64,000 nt of DNA from Sphingomonas sanxanigenens DSM 19645 = NX02 (GTDB taxonomy: Bacteria > Pseudomonadota > Alphaproteobacteria > Sphingomonadales > Sphingomonadaceae): the NCBI RefSeq assembly GCF_000512205.2, contig NZ_CP006644.1, positions 1,606,520 through 1,670,519 of the forward strand. Reading direction: 5' to 3'. Below the pieces are notes generated by a model that was not told the DNA's origin, did no database searches, and worked only from the letters and a program-made list of their open reading frames with translations. A program made the translations under genes and the position numbers. Shown here piece after piece: positions 52,694-61,952 of the stretch (the first letter of the stretch is position 1; the number at the start of each line of letters is the position of its first letter).

Positions 52694-54375
52694 GCCGCGA
52701 TCCGCTCGGCAACCATGCCCGAGCGAGCCGGCGCGTAACCGGTGGCGCGGCTGTAGGCGAGCGCGCCGTTGACGAACACGCGCATCACGCCCTTGGCGCG
52801 GCGGATATAGCGGAAGCCGGGGGCGGGGAGGTCGTCCACCGCGATCTCGGGTCCACGATCGATCTTCTCGGCATCGAACAGCACGATGTCCGCAGCATAG
52901 CCGGGGCGCAGCAGACCGCGATCCTTGAGGCCCCAGACGGTCGCGACATCATGCGTCAGCTTGCGCACCGCATGCTCCAGCGGCATCGCGCCGAACCCGC
53001 GGACGTAGCGGCTGAACAGATAGCCCGTATCGCCATAGGTCGCGAAGTTGGTGACATGCGCGCCGCCGTCGCCCGCGCCGATGCCGATCAGCGGATCGGC
53101 GAGGAGACCGGCGATCTTCGCGGCATCGTCATGCCCGATCGCGTCGAGCCCGAACGCGGTCTCCAGATCGTCGGCGAGCGAGATGTCGATGATGGCCTCG
53201 GCGATGTGGCAGCCGCGTTCGGCGGCGATATCGCCCACGCGGCGGCCCATCAGCGCCGGATCGGGGCGGCCCATCCGCTTCACATAGGCATCGGCGAAAT
53301 CGATCTTGAGGCCGATCGGCATCATGAAATGATCCATCTCCCCCGCCAGCACGCGGCGCCGCTCCGGATCGGCGAGCAGCACCAGCTTCTCGTCGCGCGG
53401 CAGCAAGGTCATCGCCCACCAGGCGGGCAGGGTGGCGAAGGTGGACATCGGCGCGGTCAGGTCGAACGAGAGGTCGATCGGCCGCGTCTGCATCTGCGGC
53501 GTCACCCGCGCGCCATGCGCAGTCTGCAGCCGGATGCGATCGAGCGCGATGCCGACGAGTTCGGGCGCTGCATTGCTGTCGAACAGCGGCGAGAAGGTGG
53601 TGGCGATGCCGTGGCGGCGCGAGAGGTCTGCGAGCAGGTCGATGCGTGCGCAAAGAAGGTCTGCGTCCCAGAACTCGGGGACGATCTGGAGGATGCCGCC
53701 ATGCGCGCCCAATGTGGCGCACAGCGCGTCCAGTTCCTTCGGTTCGGCGAGCCGGGCGGCGACCGGGCGGTTCTCATGATCGATATCGACCCAGGATCCG
53801 CTCATCCCCACCGCGCCAGCATCGAGGCATTCGGCCAGCAGTCCCTGCATCGCGACGATCTCGTCATCGGTCGCGGCGCGTTCGCGCGCCGCCTCGCCCA
53901 TCACCCACAGCCGCACGAGGCTGTGGCCGACCAGCGGCGCGACGTTGACGCCAAGCTGGCCGCGAATCGCCGCGAGATACTCGGCGAAGCTCTCCCACGT
54001 CCAGGACAAGCCCGCGTCGAACGCGTTCTTGGGCATTTCCTCGATCTTGCGGAAGGTGGCGCCCAGCAGTTCGCGATGCTCGGCACGCAGCGGCGCGAGG
54101 CTCAGCGAGCAATTGCCCGGCATGATCGTGGTGATGCCATGTTCGAGGCTGGGCTGCGCCAGCCCGTCCCACACCAGTTGCGCGTCATAATGGGTGTGCG
54201 GATCGATGAAACCGGGGGCGATCACCAGCCCGGTGGCATCGACCGACTCGCGCGCACGGCCTGCAACCTCGCCGATCGCGACGATCTTGCCATCGCGCAT
54301 GCCGACGTCGCCGCGAAACGGCGGCGCGCCGCTTCCGTCGCAAATCAACCCGTTACGGATCACCAGATCGAGCAT
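52690..54375 (-). CDS. D-aminoacylase-like amidohydrolase
   Basis: Amidohydrolase of 561 aa of the N-acyl-D-amino-acid deacylase family: LVIRNGLICDGSGAPPFRGDVG front, APGFIDPHTHYDAQ (HxH), PGNCSLSLAP (Cys at a position known as a metal ligand in D-aminoacylases) and the late IGAGDGGAHVTNF Asp. C-terminal ADIVLFD. ATG at 54375 has GGAGGGG upstream. First gene of the coq4-like operon, divergent from a TetR gene. The exact amide cleaved is unknown. Confidence 0.88.
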   Translation of the reverse strand: MLDLVIRNGLICDGSGAPPFRGDVGMRDGKIVAIGEVAGRARESVDATGLVIAPGFIDPHTHYDAQLVWDGLAQPSLEHGITTIMPGNCSLSLAPLRAEHRELLGATFRKIEEMPKNAFDAGLSWTWESFAEYLAAIRGQLGVNVAPLVGHSLVRLWVMGEAARERAATDDEIVAMQGLLAECLDAGAVGMSGSWVDIDHENRPVAARLAEPKELDALCATLGAHGGILQIVPEFWDADLLCARIDLLADLSRRHGIATTFSPLFDSNAAPELVGIALDRIRLQTAHGARVTPQMQTRPIDLSFDLTAPMSTFATLPAWWAMTLLPRDEKLVLLADPERRRVLAGEMDHFMMPIGLKIDFADAYVKRMGRPDPALMGRRVGDIAAERGCHIAEAIIDISLADDLETAFGLDAIGHDDAAKIAGLLADPLIGIGAGDGGAHVTNFATYGDTGYLFSRYVRGFGAMPLEHAVRKLTHDVATVWGLKDRGLLRPGYAADIVLFDAEKIDRGPEIAVDDLPAPGFRYIRRAKGVMRVFVNGALAYSRATGYAPARSGMVAERIAA

Positions 54376-54508
54376 CCATCCCCTCCATCGCCGCCGGTGG
54401 CCTCTGCGGGCCGTCCGTGCGGCTAAAAAGGTACAGTCTGTTCCGAAAACTGCAAGCGGCAATCATGAGGGTCTGGACAGGCGCTGGCGCGGCGGGCCAC
54501 CAAGCGCC

Positions 54509-55102
54509 ATGGCAGCGAGCATCAGGAAAGCGCGGGGCCGCCCGCGCGACGCCGACATCGATCGCCGGATCCTCGATGCCGCGCGCAGCCTGCTTGCCGA
54601 AGGCGGCTTCCGCGCGCTCTCTTTCGATGCGATTTCGCAGATGGCGGAGGTTCCGCGCTCGATGATCTACCGGCGCTGGCCGACCAAGGTGCACATCGCC
54701 AATGCCATCGCGACGGGCGGCGAGGGGCGTTTGCCGGACGTGATCGATACGGAGGGGCTCGAGGCACAGGTGCTGGCGCTGGTCGAGCAATTGCTCGATC
54801 GCTACCAGCGGCCGGACATCGGCGCCGCGGCGGTCGGCGTAATCGCGGTGACGCAGGGCGACCGCGCGTTGCAGCGGGAATTGCAGGCGGAGTCCGAAAC
54901 CGCCGCGCGCGCGACCTTGGCGGATATCGTCGCGCGGGGTCAGCGCGCCGGGCTGATCGCGGATGGGGCGAGCGCGGATGCGTTGTTCGATCTGGTGATC
55001 GGCAGCCTGATCTATCGCGTGCTGTTCAGCCTCGAACCGCTGCCGGAAGGCTATGCGGCAAGCGTGACGCGGTTGCTCGTGGACGGACTGGCGCGGCGTT
55101 GA
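54509..55102 (+). CDS. TetR family regulator
   Basis: 197 aa with the HTH AARSLLAEGGFRALSFDAISQMAEVPRSMIYRRWPTKVHI (about residues 21-60) after a basic tail (KARGRPRDAD), and a TetR_C-like helical domain. Divergent from the D-aminoacylase operon, which it probably controls. No clean dyad was seen in the 133-nt gap. The start has no strong ribosome site. Confidence 0.88.
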   Translation: MAASIRKARGRPRDADIDRRILDAARSLLAEGGFRALSFDAISQMAEVPRSMIYRRWPTKVHIANAIATGGEGRLPDVIDTEGLEAQVLALVEQLLDRYQRPDIGAAAVGVIAVTQGDRALQRELQAESETAARATLADIVARGQRAGLIADGASADALFDLVIGSLIYRVLFSLEPLPEGYAASVTRLLVDGLARR

Positions 55103-55323
55103 CCCGTCGACGATTGCATTCTGAAGGCCTTCTCCCGCCCGCGCGAAATTAGGGCCGATAATGAATGCCTATCGGGCTCGACTCAGGATGCTGCGAAGAG
55201 AACCACCTTGCCCGAAGCTTGCCTTTTCCACGGCAGGATCCAACGGTTGTTGCAGTGGAGACGGCGATAGTCTGGGCCGCGCAATTAATGCATGCTCCAC
55301 GGGGCGATCCGTATATCGAACAT
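55103..55323. other. AT-richer intergenic stretch without a supported gene
   Basis: About 220 nt between the TetR gene and the PDZ-SHOCT gene. The short open frames here have no family signal or ribosome site. Confidence 0.6.
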
Positions 55324-56241
55324 CTATCGTGAAAGCAATTTGGCTTTCTGTTGGTCGAACTCAGTTTGTGTAATTAGACCACTATCCTTAAGTTTGGCTA
55401 GCTTTTCAATTTCGTCCGCGACGGAGAGAGTAGACGCCGCATTCACAATGCTCACTGCCATCGGCGCGACGACTGCTGGTGTTACGGTTTCGGTGTACGC
55501 TGCGCGAAATACCCGAGCCACATCCAATTTGACTGCTTTTCCAGCGCGCATCACTTCGATCTGATAGACTGGCGTTTTTGCTGCCTTCGCAGTCGCATCC
55601 AGCAAATCGTCTCCATCCTTAAAGCGCTTCTGGGCTATAGAGTTGATAACATCGCCGACTTGAACACCTGCCTTTGCAGCAGCCGAATCGTCCGTGACCG
55701 ACGTGACACGCATTTGTGTGTATTTGCCGTTTGCAACCGGGTCTAATTGGAGTCCGAGCACGACGTGGTTAGGAAACGTTGTTCCGACCGGCGGCTTTCC
55801 TCCCATACTGCCGAGAATGTTCATTGCGCTGTTGTGAAAGGGCGCACCGGCAAAATCTGTCCGGCGCATCTGTCCAAAAGCCATTTGAAGTTCCATCCAG
55901 CCAGACGCTTGGACACGAGACACGTTATTGACGCTCGCAACGCTATATTTGAAGAATCGTCGTGGAGGTGTGGAGTAACTATTTCCCATGAGTAACTGTC
56001 CCATGAGGGACTGCCCAAAATTCATCGGAGCTTCGCAAATGACATCGTTGGCCGTTGATGACGCAATGCTCCAGCCCATGTCGATACATTTCGCGGATAG
56101 CTTGCCGACCACTTCGGAAGGCGGCTCTGCAAAAATCATTTCGGTTGCGCCCGATGGCGTAACGGCGAAAAACTCATCTGCACGCGCCGGCACAGATGTG
56201 AGTGCTGCGGCAAAGGCAGTCGCAATCAGAAATTTTCTCAT
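55324..56241 (-). CDS. Secreted PDZ- and SHOCT-domain protein
   Basis: 305 aa with a signal peptide (MRKFLIATAFAAALTSVPARA). The middle has a PDZ-like repeat (VTDDSAAAKAGVQVGDVINSI ... FKDGDDLLDATAKA) and the C-terminus is a SHOCT helix pair (DEIEKLAKLKDSGLITQTEF). SHOCT domains often mediate oligomerisation or membrane association. GC content and codon choice are clearly lower than in all neighbours, indicating recent acquisition. Start at 56241 is chosen on the signal peptide; the ribosome site is poor. The 260 nt upstream hold no gene. Confidence 0.82.
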   Translation of the reverse strand: MRKFLIATAFAAALTSVPARADEFFAVTPSGATEMIFAEPPSEVVGKLSAKCIDMGWSIASSTANDVICEAPMNFGQSLMGQLLMGNSYSTPPRRFFKYSVASVNNVSRVQASGWMELQMAFGQMRRTDFAGAPFHNSAMNILGSMGGKPPVGTTFPNHVVLGLQLDPVANGKYTQMRVTSVTDDSAAAKAGVQVGDVINSIAQKRFKDGDDLLDATAKAAKTPVYQIEVMRAGKAVKLDVARVFRAAYTETVTPAVVAPMAVSIVNAASTLSVADEIEKLAKLKDSGLITQTEFDQQKAKLLSR

Positions 56242-56502
56242 TGAAGACCCATGCACACCGTTGATGGCCCCGTCGGCGCCCATGTTAAACATTTGCGGAT
56301 ATCGCGATGGAATCTCCTGCCGACGGATGTCCGTTGATCTCTGTAGCGCGAAATCATTAAAAATGTGATTACACCGGTTACGGAAATGCACAAATTGGCG
56401 AATACCTACTTCTGACAGAAGATGGGATGTTGGACGTTCTTGCTTTCTCGAACCAATAATCCGGCTAGTGCCCCTGCTCGCCACTCTGCTATTCCTCTCC
56501 CC

Positions 56503-57147
56503 ATGACAGAAGGCCCCTGGATCGCCGCTGAAGCTGGCCCCGAAGATCGTCGCCACGCGCCGGCGACCTTGCGCAACCGCGACGCGATCCTCGCGGTGTT
56601 GCGCGAGGTGTTGCCTCCGCAGGGGCTGGTGCTCGAGATCGCCAGCGGCAGCGGCGAGCATGTCGCCTGGTTTGCCGGCCAGTTCCACCGCCTCGTCTGG
56701 CAGCCGAGCGATCCCGACGAGGCGGCGTTGCGGTCGATCGCATCCTGGTCGGCGGAGGCGGGGCATGTCAATTTGCGGCCGCCGGTGCGGATCGATGCCG
56801 CGGCGGCGGACTGGCCGGTGGAGGCGGCGGACGCGTTATTGTGCATCAACATGATCCACATCAGCCCGTGGACCGCGACCGAGGGACTGTTCGCGGGCGC
56901 GGCGCGGCTGCTGCCGGCGGGGGCTCCGCTTTATATCTACGGGCCGTTCGTGCAGGCCGACGTGCCGACCGCGCCGAGCAACCTCGCCTTCGACGAGTCG
57001 CTGAAGGCGCGCGATCCTGCCTGGGGGCTGCGCGCGGTGGAGGATGTCTCCGCGCTGGCCGCCGGGCATGGCTTCGCGCTCGACCGGATCGTGCCGATGC
57101 CGGCCAACAATCTGTCGCTGGTCTATCGCCGCGCCGCACAGGGCTGA
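56503..57147 (+). CDS. DUF938 class I SAM-dependent methyltransferase
   Basis: 214 aa. LVLEIASGSGEHVAWFA is the SAM-binding loop, INMIHISPWTATEGLF follows, and LYIYGPFVQ completes a DUF938 pattern. Methyl acceptor unknown. ATG at 56503 is preferred; the frame is open further up. Confidence 0.88.
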   Translation: MTEGPWIAAEAGPEDRRHAPATLRNRDAILAVLREVLPPQGLVLEIASGSGEHVAWFAGQFHRLVWQPSDPDEAALRSIASWSAEAGHVNLRPPVRIDAAAADWPVEAADALLCINMIHISPWTATEGLFAGAARLLPAGAPLYIYGPFVQADVPTAPSNLAFDESLKARDPAWGLRAVEDVSALAAGHGFALDRIVPMPANNLSLVYRRAAQG

Positions 57148-57230
57148 TGCGGATCGGCGCTGTCCACAGGACCAACGGCGATGCGGGGCGGTAGCGCTCG
57201 TCATGCGCACAACCGGAGAGGAACGGATCG

Positions 57231-57572
57231 ATGGCCGACAGGAAGGAACGCGTGGTCGCCACGCCCGCGGCGCTGGCGCTGATCGAGGAGATCCGGGCGG
57301 AGCATGGCGACGTCCTGTTCCACCAGTCCGGCGGCTGCTGCGACGGATCGGTGCCGATGTGCTATCCCGCCGGTGAATTCCGCATCGGCGACAATGACAT
57401 ATTGCTCGGCATGGCCGGCGGTGTTCCGGTCTATATCGGCGCGGCGCAGGGCGAATTGTGGGCGCACACGCAACTCATCCTCGATGCGGCGCCGGGCCGG
57501 GGCGGAACGTTCAGCCTCGACAATGGCCGCGGCACCCGCTTCGTGACGCGCGGCCGCGTGTTTACCGATTGA
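57231..57572 (+). CDS. DUF779 domain protein
   Basis: 113 aa with the DUF779 core: HQSGGCCDGSVPMCYPAGEF (three Cys) and AHTQLILDAAPGRGG, FSLDNGRGTRFVTR. In other bacteria DUF779 genes sit next to acetaldehyde-type aldehyde dehydrogenases. Here the next gene is ethanolamine ammonia-lyase, which makes acetaldehyde, giving a plausible functional link even though the dehydrogenase is not in the window. Confidence 0.9.
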   Translation: MADRKERVVATPAALALIEEIRAEHGDVLFHQSGGCCDGSVPMCYPAGEFRIGDNDILLGMAGGVPVYIGAAQGELWAHTQLILDAAPGRGGTFSLDNGRGTRFVTRGRVFTD

Positions 57573-57631
57573 CGGCGTAACTCCCTCTCCGCCAAGGCAA
57601 CAGGGCCAGTAGGAAGAAGGCTAGCAATGCT

Positions 57632-59029
57632 TTGACCGCCTATCGCGTCGACCTTGCCGGCACCCGCCATGTCTTCCGTGACCTCGGCCATGTGCTCGCC
57701 GCGTCATCGCCGCTGCGGTCGGGCGATGTGCTCGCCGGCATCGCAGCCGAAAGCGCCGAGCAGCGGGTCGCCGCGCGCTATGTGCTGGCGGACCTGCCGC
57801 TCGCGCATTTCCTCAATACGGCGGTCATTCCCTATGAGGCGGACGAGGTCACCCGGCTGATCGTCGACCGCCACGACGTGCAGGCCTTCGCGCCGATCCG
57901 CCATCTCACCGTCGGCGGCTTCCGTGAATGGCTGCTCGATCCCGCCACCGACGACGCGGCGATCGCTGCCGCCGCGCCCGGCATCACCCCCGAAATGGCG
58001 GCGGCGGTCTCGCGGCTGATGCGCAATCAGGATCTGGTCGCGGCGGCGCGGCGGATCCGTGTGGTGACCGCCTTCCGCACCACGATCGGGCTGCCCGGGC
58101 GGCTCTCGGTGCGGCTGCAACCCAATCATCCCACCGACGACCCCGCCGGTATCGCCGCCTCGATCCTCGACGGGCTGCTGCTGGGCAGCGGCGATGCGGT
58201 GATCGGCATCAACCCGGCGGGCGACAGCGTCGATCAGGCGGCGCGGCTGCTGACCTTGCTCGACGAGGTGCGGCAGGGCTGGCGCATTCCAGCGCAAAGC
58301 TGCGTTCTCACCCACGTCACCAACACGCTCGCGCTGGTGCAGCGCGGTGCCCCGGTCGACCTCTGCTTTCAGTCGATCGCCGGCACCGAAGGCGCCAATC
58401 GCGGTTTCGGCATCGATATCGCGCTGCTGGCGGAGGCGCATGCCGCGACCGCGGCGCTGAAGCGCGGCACGGTCGGCAGCAATGTCATGTATTTCGAGAC
58501 CGGGCAGGGATCGGCGCTCTCGGCCGATGCGCATCACGGCATCGACCAGCAGACGCTGGAGGCGCGCGCCTATGCCGTCGCGCGGGCGTTCGATCCGCTG
58601 CTGGTCAATTCGGTGGTCGGTTTCATCGGCCCCGAATATCTCTATGATGGCAAGCAGATCCTGCGCGCGGCGCTGGAGGATCATTTCTGCGGCAAATTGC
58701 TCGGCCTGCCGATGGGGCTGGACATCTGCTACACCAACCATGCCGAAGCCGATCAGGACGATATGGACATGATCCTGACGATGCTGGGCGTGGCCGGCAT
58801 CAACTTCGTGATGGGCGTACCCGGCGCCGACGACGTTATGCTCAACTATCAGTCGACCAGTTTTCATGATGCACTCTACCTGCGCGAGGTGCTGGGGTTG
58901 CGGCCGGCGCCCGAGTTCGAGGCATGGCTGGCCGATGTCGGGCTGATCGGCGCCGACGGCCGTATCGCCGATGCGCCGGCGGCGCTGCCGCTGCGCGCGG
59001 TGCCGGCGCTGGCGCAACTCGATGGCTGA
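57632..59029 (+). CDS. eutB: Ethanolamine ammonia-lyase large subunit
   Basis: 465 aa, B12-dependent conversion of ethanolamine to acetaldehyde and ammonia. RLMRNQDLVAAARRI, GRLSVRLQPNHPTDD, GINPAGDSV, SIAGTEGANRGFGID and LPMGLDICYTNHAEADQDDMD are family blocks. The start is TTG at 57632, with AGGAAGAAGG about 11 nt upstream. Overlaps eutC by 8 nt. No eut shell or EutR gene lies nearby, so it is probably a simple nitrogen/carbon scavenging pair. Confidence 0.96.
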   Translation: MTAYRVDLAGTRHVFRDLGHVLAASSPLRSGDVLAGIAAESAEQRVAARYVLADLPLAHFLNTAVIPYEADEVTRLIVDRHDVQAFAPIRHLTVGGFREWLLDPATDDAAIAAAAPGITPEMAAAVSRLMRNQDLVAAARRIRVVTAFRTTIGLPGRLSVRLQPNHPTDDPAGIAASILDGLLLGSGDAVIGINPAGDSVDQAARLLTLLDEVRQGWRIPAQSCVLTHVTNTLALVQRGAPVDLCFQSIAGTEGANRGFGIDIALLAEAHAATAALKRGTVGSNVMYFETGQGSALSADAHHGIDQQTLEARAYAVARAFDPLLVNSVVGFIGPEYLYDGKQILRAALEDHFCGKLLGLPMGLDICYTNHAEADQDDMDMILTMLGVAGINFVMGVPGADDVMLNYQSTSFHDALYLREVLGLRPAPEFEAWLADVGLIGADGRIADAPAALPLRAVPALAQLDG

Positions 59030-59750
59030 CCTCCCCGATCGCGCCGCGCGGCTGCGTGCGCTGACGCAGGCGCGGGTGGCGCTGGGGCGGGTCGGGCATG
59101 CGCTGCCGACCACGCCGATGCTCGATTTCCAGCTTGCGCACGCCCGCGCGCGCGACGCGGTGCATGCCGAGCTGACGGTGGAGGGCTTTGCCGAGGCGAT
59201 CGGCCGGCCGGTGGTGGAGGTGCGCAGCCGCGCCCCCGATCGCGCGACCTATCTGGCGCGGCCCGATCTCGGCCGCCTGCTCGACGAGGCGGATATGGAG
59301 GCGCTGCAGCCGGCGGAGGCCGATCTCGCGATCGTCGTGGCGGACGGGCTGTCGGCAGCGGCGGTGCATGCCCATGCGGCGTCGCTGGTGGTGGCGCTGG
59401 TCGAGCGGCTGCGGGGCTGGCGGATCGCGCCGGTGGTGCTGGCCCATCAGGCGCGCGTCGCGCTGGGCGACGAGGTGGGCGCGGCGCTGGGCGTCGATCT
59501 GGTCGCGGTGCTGATCGGCGAGCGGCCCGGCCTTTCCGCGGCCGACAGCCTCGGCGCCTATCTCACCTGGGCACCGAAGTGCGGGCGGCTCGACAGCGAG
59601 CGCAACTGCGTTTCCAACATCCGCCCGCCGCATGGCCTCTCCTACGATCACGCGTCGGCGCGGATCGCCTGGCTGCTGAAGGCCGCGCGGGAACGGCGTC
59701 TGACGGGCATCGGTCTGAAGGATGAGGCCGCGCTGGGCCATGGCGGCTGA
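59022..59750 (+). CDS. eutC: Ethanolamine ammonia-lyase small subunit
   Basis: 242 aa. DFQLAHARARDAVH, IVVADGLSAAAVHAHA and IGERPGLSAADSLGAYLTWAP contain the usual EutC B12-binding landmarks; NCVSNIRPPHGL near the C-terminus. ATG at 59022 overlaps eutB. The following 200 nt (to 59951) show no gene. Confidence 0.96.
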   Translation: MADLPDRAARLRALTQARVALGRVGHALPTTPMLDFQLAHARARDAVHAELTVEGFAEAIGRPVVEVRSRAPDRATYLARPDLGRLLDEADMEALQPAEADLAIVVADGLSAAAVHAHAASLVVALVERLRGWRIAPVVLAHQARVALGDEVGAALGVDLVAVLIGERPGLSAADSLGAYLTWAPKCGRLDSERNCVSNIRPPHGLSYDHASARIAWLLKAARERRLTGIGLKDEAALGHGG

Positions 59751-59951
59751 GGCCCGCGCCCCGGATCGGTATGAACGGGCCTGGCGCTTTCGCAAAGGTC
59801 GGCCTCTCGCCCGCCTGGCGGGAGATGGACGTCGTGACCGATCGATGACTCTCTGTATTCGGCCTGTCACGAAAAAAGTGGAATTGGCGCTGGTGCGGCC
59901 GGCGGGGGCCGGCGAGCGGGGAGACCGGCCATTTATCACAGTGGTCCACTG

Positions 59952-61559
59952 GTGGCGGCAGGCGAAGAGCGGCGGCTGAGCGAGATATTGATCCATCTGC
60001 TGGCGGCACTGCTGTTGTTCACGCTGCTGCGCCAGGGAACGGATTTCGTGGCCGATGCGTCGCCCGGACATATCTGGCTGTGGGCGGGGATCGTGGCCGC
60101 GCCCGCGCTCGGCTTCGGCTGGGTCGGCTATCGCGCGCTGCCGGCGTTCGCGGTCAGGGCGATGCGGGGCGCCGCCTGCTTCCTCACGCTCTACTTCCTC
60201 GCCGAGCCCTTCGCGATTCCCTATGCTGCGCTCGGGCCGGAACATCCTGCCAGCCTGTTCCACGCGCATGCGCGCTGGGTCGGCGCCGCGCTCGCGCTGG
60301 TCGGCTTCTGGCGGCCTTCCGCGATCTTCGCGGCGGCGATGATCCTGTGGATGATGCGCGAGCTGCAGACCGGCATCACCGGCTTCTATTTCTCCACGCT
60401 CGATATCCGCAACGTCGCCGAGGTGATCGCCTTCTGGGCGATCGGGTTCGTCGTGATCGGATCGGCGCGGGCGATCCCGCGGGTTCGTGCCGCGCTGGGC
60501 GTCGACGAGGCGGTGCTGGGGCGCGCGGCACTGACCATCTTCGCGGCGGGCGTCGGCGCGCATCTCGCCAATTATTTCTGGTCGGGGCTTGCCAAGCTCA
60601 CGCTCGACGGCGGGCCGCTCTCATGGCCGCTCGGCAACCGGCTGGCGGATGGCGTACCGGCGGCGCTCGAGAAGGGGACGATGCCCTTCGCCGCCTGGCC
60701 CGGCGCGGTGCAACTGATCCACGACGTGCTGGTGTGGACCGCGATCCCGGTCAACCTGCTCGCGCTCGGCGTGCAGCTGATCGCGATCGCGGCACCGCTG
60801 CGCCGGCGCTGGCTGCTGCTCGCGACCCTGTCGTTCGACCTGTTCCACATCATCGTCTGGGCGAGCCTCGGCCTGCTCTTCTGGAAGTGGATCGCGCTCA
60901 ACCTGATCATCGTCGCGGCACTCACCCGCGTCGACGAGCGCGACTGGACCGCGCTGCCGCGCTGGACCTGCATCGCCTTCGTCATTGCCGGCATGGCGAT
61001 GTTCCGCACCGCGACGCTCGCCTGGTACGAGACGCCCGGCTTCGCCACGCCGCATTTCGAAGCGGTGATGGACGATGGCACGCGCCACCGCATCCCCAAC
61101 GCCTATTTCAACTCATCCTCCTACCAGGTCTCGCAGGGGCGGTTGTGGTGGCCGGGCGGAAAGGATCATTTCAACCCGTCGATCTGGGGATCGGTGCTCC
61201 ATTGGGACGATGCGCTCGCCGGCCGCAATTGTCGTGTGCCGGAGCGGGCCGCGCCCGCCGCGCCCGAGTGGGGCCCGACCGACGCGCTCGCGCGCTTCGT
61301 GCAGGCGCATCACCGCCAGATGCTGCCGCGCCTCGATGCGGCGGGGCGCAGCAACTATTATCTCGTGCCGCACCATCATGTGCCGTCGGCGTTCGTCGCG
61401 GATCGCTTCTCCGCACTCGATAAGCGCCGCATCGCCACCTACATCTACGTCATGGATTCGGTCTGCCTCGGCCTCGATCATGGACGGCTCACCCGCCGGG
61501 TGGTCGCGCATACCGAATTGCCGCTCTACGACGCGAAGCATGATCGGGTGCTGCCATGA
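59952..61559 (+). CDS. Polytopic membrane protein (HTTM-like)
   Basis: 535 aa with about nine to ten hydrophobic helices in the first 370 residues (for example IHLLAALLLFTLL, WLWAGIVAAPALGFGWVGY, LFHIIVWASLGLLFWKWIALNLIIVAAL) and a soluble C-terminal part (about 380-535) rich in Trp, His and Tyr. ATGA overlap with a DCC-domain gene is the pairing seen for HTTM/gamma-carboxylase-like proteins, so that is my best guess; the family was not confirmed. GTG at 59952 is the start used; a TTG at about 59992 is an alternative. Confidence 0.7.
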   Translation: MAAGEERRLSEILIHLLAALLLFTLLRQGTDFVADASPGHIWLWAGIVAAPALGFGWVGYRALPAFAVRAMRGAACFLTLYFLAEPFAIPYAALGPEHPASLFHAHARWVGAALALVGFWRPSAIFAAAMILWMMRELQTGITGFYFSTLDIRNVAEVIAFWAIGFVVIGSARAIPRVRAALGVDEAVLGRAALTIFAAGVGAHLANYFWSGLAKLTLDGGPLSWPLGNRLADGVPAALEKGTMPFAAWPGAVQLIHDVLVWTAIPVNLLALGVQLIAIAAPLRRRWLLLATLSFDLFHIIVWASLGLLFWKWIALNLIIVAALTRVDERDWTALPRWTCIAFVIAGMAMFRTATLAWYETPGFATPHFEAVMDDGTRHRIPNAYFNSSSYQVSQGRLWWPGGKDHFNPSIWGSVLHWDDALAGRNCRVPERAAPAAPEWGPTDALARFVQAHHRQMLPRLDAAGRSNYYLVPHHHVPSAFVADRFSALDKRRIATYIYVMDSVCLGLDHGRLTRRVVAHTELPLYDAKHDRVLP

Positions 61560-61945
61560 GCCGGCCCGGGATCGACATCGTCTATGACGGCGAATGCCCG
61601 TTCTGTTCCGCCTATGTGAAGATGGTGCGGCTGCGCGAGGCAGCGGGGCCGGTGCGGCTGGTCGATGCGCGCAGCGATGATCCGCTGGTGGGCGAGATGC
61701 GCCGGCGCGGCTTCGACCTCGACCAGGGCATGGGGATGCGCATCGGCGACGATTATGTCCATGGCGATCAGGTGATGCAGCGCATCGCGATGATGAGCAG
61801 CGCGTCCGGCGCGCTCAACCGGCTGCACGCCTGGATCTTCCGCGATGCTCGCCGCGCGCGGCTGCTCTATCCGGGGTTGCGCGCCTGTCGCAACGCGACG
61901 TTGCGGCTGCTCGGCCGCAAGCCGATCGGGGCGGGAGCGGGATAG
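61556..61945 (+). CDS. DCC family thiol-disulfide oxidoreductase-like protein
   Basis: 129 aa of the DCC1/DUF393 family. The name-giving DxxCxxC is YDGECPFCSAYV (C14, C17), a thioredoxin-like active site. GMGMRIGDDYVHGDQVMQRIA is the second conserved block. Coupled to the membrane protein by ATGA; probably transfers redox equivalents to it. Confidence 0.9.
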   Translation: MSRPGIDIVYDGECPFCSAYVKMVRLREAAGPVRLVDARSDDPLVGEMRRRGFDLDQGMGMRIGDDYVHGDQVMQRIAMMSSASGALNRLHAWIFRDARRARLLYPGLRACRNATLRLLGRKPIGAGAG

Positions 61946-61952
61946 GCCACGC

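Noticed and set aside
55161-55373. 70-codon plus-strand frame before the PDZ-SHOCT gene
   Set aside because: No ribosome site, no family match, overlaps the end of the real gene on the other strand.
57573-57631. Cobalamin riboswitch before eutB
   Set aside because: The gap is only 59 nt and has no B12-box-like sequence; too short for the element.
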